Positions 5,287 through 6,855 of a stretch of DNA of 6,855 nucleotides are shown piece by piece (the first letter of the stretch is position 1; each line of letters starts with the position of its first letter). The position numbers were made by a program, and so were the translations under genes. The notes beneath the pieces are model-generated. The model saw nothing but the letters and a program-made list of their open reading frames with translations. It was not told the DNA's origin and made no database searches. This stretch comes from a bacterium (GTDB lineage: Bacteria > Bacillota_I > Bacilli_A > RF39 > UBA660). The DNA is taken from contig RKAV01000044.1 of the NCBI GenBank assembly GCA_014846175.1, forward strand, positions 1 to 6,855, in the 5' to 3' direction.

Positions 5287-6033
5287 ATGACGATAAAGAT
5301 GTTTAAGATGAAACAAAAGGGTTTGTATGAATTATTAATGGATAATGGAAATACATATTCTTTTTATGAAGAAGTTATTTTAAAATATGAATTATTATTA
5401 TCAAAAGAGATAGATAATAAACAATTACCTATCTTAATCAAAGAGAATAAAAAGTATGAATGTTATTATAAGGCTTTAGCAAGATTGAATAGAAAAGCAG
5501 AGACAAAGAATAGTCTAGTCAGGTATTTATTAGCTAAGGAGTATAATGATGAAGATATAGAATTTACTATTGAAAAGTTAGAGAAACAAGGATATTTAAA
5601 CGATAGTAATTATGCTTCTAGTTATGTAAATAATAAAGTATTAACTACTTCTTGGGGAAAAGGTAAGATTAAGAAGCAGTTATTACAAAAGGGGGTTAGT
5701 GAAGAAGATTCTATTAATGCTTTAGAGTTATATTCTAAAGATATAGAACTAGAGAAATTAGTTAAGAGAATAAATAAGAAAATAAGTTCTAATCACGATA
5801 AAAGTAATAAGATGTTAAAATTGAAACTTGAAAGGGATTTGATTGGTGAAGGATTTTCTAAAGAATTGATTAATAAAGCATTAAGTGAAGCTGAATTTAA
5901 TGATGATAGGGAAATAGCTAAAATGATTTATGAAAGGTTAGTAGCTAAATTAGGAAGAAAATATGAGGGTAAGGAATTAGAATATAAAGTTAAACAAAAA
6001 ATGATATTACTTGGTTTTGATGTAAACGATTAA
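5287..6033 (+). CDS. recX: RecX, regulator of RecA
   Basis: RecX binds RecA filaments and modulates their growth and recombinase activity. The protein has 248 residues from the preferred start (249 from the ATG at 5284), close to the long Bacillota form of about 260 rather than the 166-residue enterobacterial form. The N-terminal 55 residues are a poorly conserved domain. Then comes the hallmark three-helix repeat: YYKALARLNRKAETKNSLVR, a KLEKQGYLNDSNYASSYV-type helix and turn, and WGKGKIKKQLLQKGVSEED. A second copy of the three-helix pattern follows to the end (REIAKMIYERL, then KVKQKMILLGF). No recA lies in the window. It is transcribed from its own promoter, directly after rpoZ. Confidence 0.9.
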   Translation: MTIKMFKMKQKGLYELLMDNGNTYSFYEEVILKYELLLSKEIDNKQLPILIKENKKYECYYKALARLNRKAETKNSLVRYLLAKEYNDEDIEFTIEKLEKQGYLNDSNYASSYVNNKVLTTSWGKGKIKKQLLQKGVSEEDSINALELYSKDIELEKLVKRINKKISSNHDKSNKMLKLKLERDLIGEGFSKELINKALSEAEFNDDREIAKMIYERLVAKLGRKYEGKELEYKVKQKMILLGFDVND

Positions 6034-6040
6034 AAAGTAG

Positions 6041-6069
6041 TTGATTAACCAATATTTATTTGATAAGAT
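6041..6069 (+). promoter_or_regulatory. Promoter of the small structured transcript
   Basis: -35 TTGATT (6041-6046), a 17-base spacer and -10 TAAGAT (6064-6069) with TGA just upstream (extended -10) can be read. The start of transcription would be at about G6076 or A6077, immediately before the long inverted repeat. The promoter begins 8 bases after the recX stop, and no terminator is visible between them. Confidence 0.55.
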
Positions 6070-6088
6070 ATTATTGATAAGGAAAGTA

Positions 6089-6094
6089 GAGGTG
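6089..6094 (+). promoter_or_regulatory. SD of the 35-codon ORF
   Basis: GAGGTG is placed 7 bases before the ATG at 6102. It is as good as the SDs of the established genes here, and is the main reason to take the small ORF seriously. Part of it can be paired in the predicted fold. Confidence 0.5.
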
Positions 6095-6101
6095 ACCAAC
6101 C

Positions 6102-6209
6102 ATGTATATATATAGTTTACATTTAGTTAACATGGGGGGGGTCATTATATGGCTAAGCAGTAAAAACTACTTTCTTTTATTGTGTTTAAAGATAAGGCTA
6201 GTGTTATAG
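6102..6209 (+). CDS. Small hydrophobic peptide, type I toxin-like (hypothetical)
   Basis: The 35-residue ORF begins MYIYSLHLVNMGG, continues VIIWLSSKN and ends with a strongly hydrophobic, basic-flanked YFLLLCLKIRLVL. It carries one Cys, one Trp and no acidic residue. Size and composition resemble membrane-acting peptides of type I toxin-antitoxin systems, but I see no sequence match to Fst, TxpA, Hok or Ldr. A strong SD is correctly spaced, and the unit has its own promoter. Its TAG stop lies in the loop of the terminator hairpin, as also seen for the YitT and rpoZ genes. A run of eight G (6134-6141) lies inside the ORF: seven G would end it after 17 codons and nine after 20. No antitoxin RNA could be shown. 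Chance coding in a structured RNA remains possible. Confidence 0.4.
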   Translation: MYIYSLHLVNMGGVIIWLSSKNYFLLLCLKIRLVL

Positions 6210-6222
6210 GCTTATCTTTTTT
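6188..6222 (+). terminator. Intrinsic terminator of the small transcript
   Basis: AAAGATAAG (6188-6196) pairs perfectly with CTTATCTTT (6211-6219), with two more inner pairs past a G-G mismatch, and the T run reaches 6222. It is the strongest hairpin terminator in the window and separates the small unit from the surface-protein gene. Confidence 0.8.
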
Positions 6223-6233
6223 GCGTGTAGAAA

Positions 6234-6248
6234 GATAATAGGAGGGAG
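6234..6248 (+). promoter_or_regulatory. -10-like element and SD of the surface-protein gene
   Basis: GATAAT (6234-6239) is a near-consensus -10, but the -35 position (TTATCT, 6212-6217) lies in the terminator arm and is weak. AGGAGG (6240-6245) is 10 bases before the ATG at 6256 and fixes the start. If this -10 is not real, the gene would depend on readthrough of the upstream terminator. Confidence 0.4.
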
Positions 6249-6255
6249 TATACAA

Positions 6256-6855
6256 ATGAATAGGGATAAAATAAATAGTATTATAACTATTAGTTTTTCT
6301 ATATTTCTATTACTAATAGTAGTAGGTATTAGCTATGCAGCATTTAGTTATTCAGGGATAGGTCAAAAGGCAAATACAATTACTACAGGAGCAATCAGTA
6401 TGACTTATACGGAATCTACTAATTCTATAGCATTAAGTAATGCGCTACCAACAACAGATTCAACAGGAAAGAAAAGAAATGCTACTGGAGAATACTTTGA
6501 TTTCACAGTTAAATCATCTATAAAAGGTAATATTGATATTAACTATGAAATAGCAGCAAAAGAAGAAAATGGTAATACCTTTTCTGGTAAGAATATAAAG
6601 TATTACTTAACAAAAGTAAATAGGGATGGAACAGAAACAAAAGTAATGGCACCAAGAACATATTATGAAGAACCATCAGGAAATGTTTATACCGGAAGGC
6701 CTTCTGATATGATGAGTTTATTTGTTGGTAATCTAAATCAACAAGGAGATACAACAATTAATTATAGATTAAGACTATGGGTAGATGAAAATTATAATCC
6801 CCAAAATGATAATGGAGGACTAGTATATAAAGTAAAAGTAAATGTTTATGGACAA
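6256..6855 (+). CDS. Secreted SipW/TasA-camelysin-like surface protein (3' end cut by window edge)
   Basis: 200 codons are visible and the frame is open to the right edge. Residues 8-28 form a long hydrophobic signal segment (SIFLLLIVVGISYAAFS) after a charged start. It is of the type cleaved by SipW-like signal peptidases, in which A-x-F-S follows the core. Next comes the typical NTITTGAISMTYTES stretch, corresponding to the conserved 'N-x-x-T-G-x-L' opening of TasA/camelysin-type domains. A Ser/Thr/Asn-rich, all-beta pattern then includes GEYFDFTVKSSIKGNIDINYEI and TTINYRLRLWVDE. Such proteins form the matrix or fibres on the cell surface in bacilli; whether this one does is inference. No partner signal peptidase gene is in the window. 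Confidence 0.75.
   Translation, partial: MNRDKINSIITISFSIFLLLIVVGISYAAFSYSGIGQKANTITTGAISMTYTESTNSIALSNALPTTDSTGKKRNATGEYFDFTVKSSIKGNIDINYEIAAKEENGNTFSGKNIKYYLTKVNRDGTETKVMAPRTYYEEPSGNVYTGRPSDMMSLFVGNLNQQGDTTINYRLRLWVDENYNPQNDNGGLVYKVKVNVYGQ

Larger units (their letters stand above)
6076..6222 (+). ncRNA. Compact structured transcript of about 147 bases, unknown family
   Basis: Promoter, fold and terminator define a short unit between recX and the surface-protein gene. An 11-bp stem can join 6079-6089 to 6167-6177 (AAGGAAAGTAG against CTACTTTCTTT, one G-U pair). Inside it, TGACC (6093-6097) pairs with GGTCA (6140-6144) and CCATGT (6100-6105) with ACATGG (6130-6135), leaving an AA/GGGG internal loop and a 24-base AT-rich loop. 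The fold places both the SD and the ATG of a 35-codon ORF in paired RNA. Two readings fit: an mRNA for a small peptide held translationally silent, or a cis-acting leader for the gene at 6256. I could not match it to a riboswitch, SRP RNA, 6S RNA or tmRNA. Confidence 0.45.

Noticed and set aside
6144..6149. Antisense promoter for an antitoxin RNA (TATAAT on the minus strand)
   Set aside because: The -10 is perfect, but no acceptable -35 or TG extension lies upstream and no terminator is visible, so I do not list it as a feature. Stranded RNA-seq would decide.
6079..6177. Known RNA families (THF riboswitch, SRP RNA, preQ1 and lysine riboswitches)
   Set aside because: GGAAAGTAGA recalls the THF riboswitch opening and AAGCAG recalls SRP domain IV, but the conserved cores and the paired partners of both are absent.
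6539..6757. 72-codon open frame on the minus strand
   Set aside because: It lies wholly antisense within the surface-protein gene, has no SD, and its Leu/Tyr-rich content is what antisense AT-rich DNA gives.
1..6855. TGA read as Trp (mycoplasma code)
   Set aside because: About ten Trp codons in the clear genes are all TGG and no gene needs TGA readthrough. That no clear gene ends in TGA is a small-sample observation.
1..6855. CRISPR arrays, tRNAs, rRNAs or insertion-sequence ends
   Set aside because: No evenly spaced repeats, no tRNA-like cloverleaf with TTCGANTC-type arm, and no transposase or terminal inverted repeats were seen.

Overview
The window is very AT-rich DNA from a low-GC Bacillota-type bacterium. 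It has short intergenic gaps, AGGAGG-like Shine-Dalgarno (SD) sequences, A/T-ending codons, and homologues of rpoZ, recX, YitT and a SipW-type surface protein. The style fits an uncultured gut Bacilli/Mollicutes relative (RF39-like), but that placement is inference. Every Trp codon seen in the clear genes is TGG, so the code looks standard rather than mycoplasma-like.

Layout, left to right. Bases 1-1066 (minus strand) are a two-gene operon: a GNAT acetyltransferase, then an XRE regulator with one membrane span and a Cys-containing outer domain, which runs off the left edge. A divergent promoter region (1067-1169) also drives a YitT-family membrane protein (1170-2060), which ends in a terminator. 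Bases 2061-2580 hold what looks like a decayed minus-strand gene. Bases 2587-3359 are a RhuM-family gene broken by an internal deletion, followed by a short frameshifted ORF (3364-3590). Bases 3650-4633 are a membrane-anchored thioredoxin-fold protein (CPWC) coupled to a tiny GNAT protein. Bases 4697-4951 are a small thioredoxin-like protein that has lost one of its two active-site cysteines. Then come rpoZ (5044-5247) and recX (5287-6033), each with its own promoter. The right end holds a compact transcription unit (about 6041-6222) and the start of a secreted, SipW/TasA-like surface protein (6256 to the edge).

How it works together: 3650-5247 mixes extracytoplasmic redox functions with housekeeping transcription functions, and recX acts on RecA. 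The stretch 2061-3649 looks like an accessory insertion site made of genetic debris. The most interesting item is the 6041-6222 unit. It has a good promoter, a strong SD, a 35-codon hydrophobic ORF with a G8 tract, an RNA that can fold its own start codon into a stem, and a terminator containing the stop codon. It resembles a type I toxin-like peptide gene or a structured leader. I recognise no known family for it.
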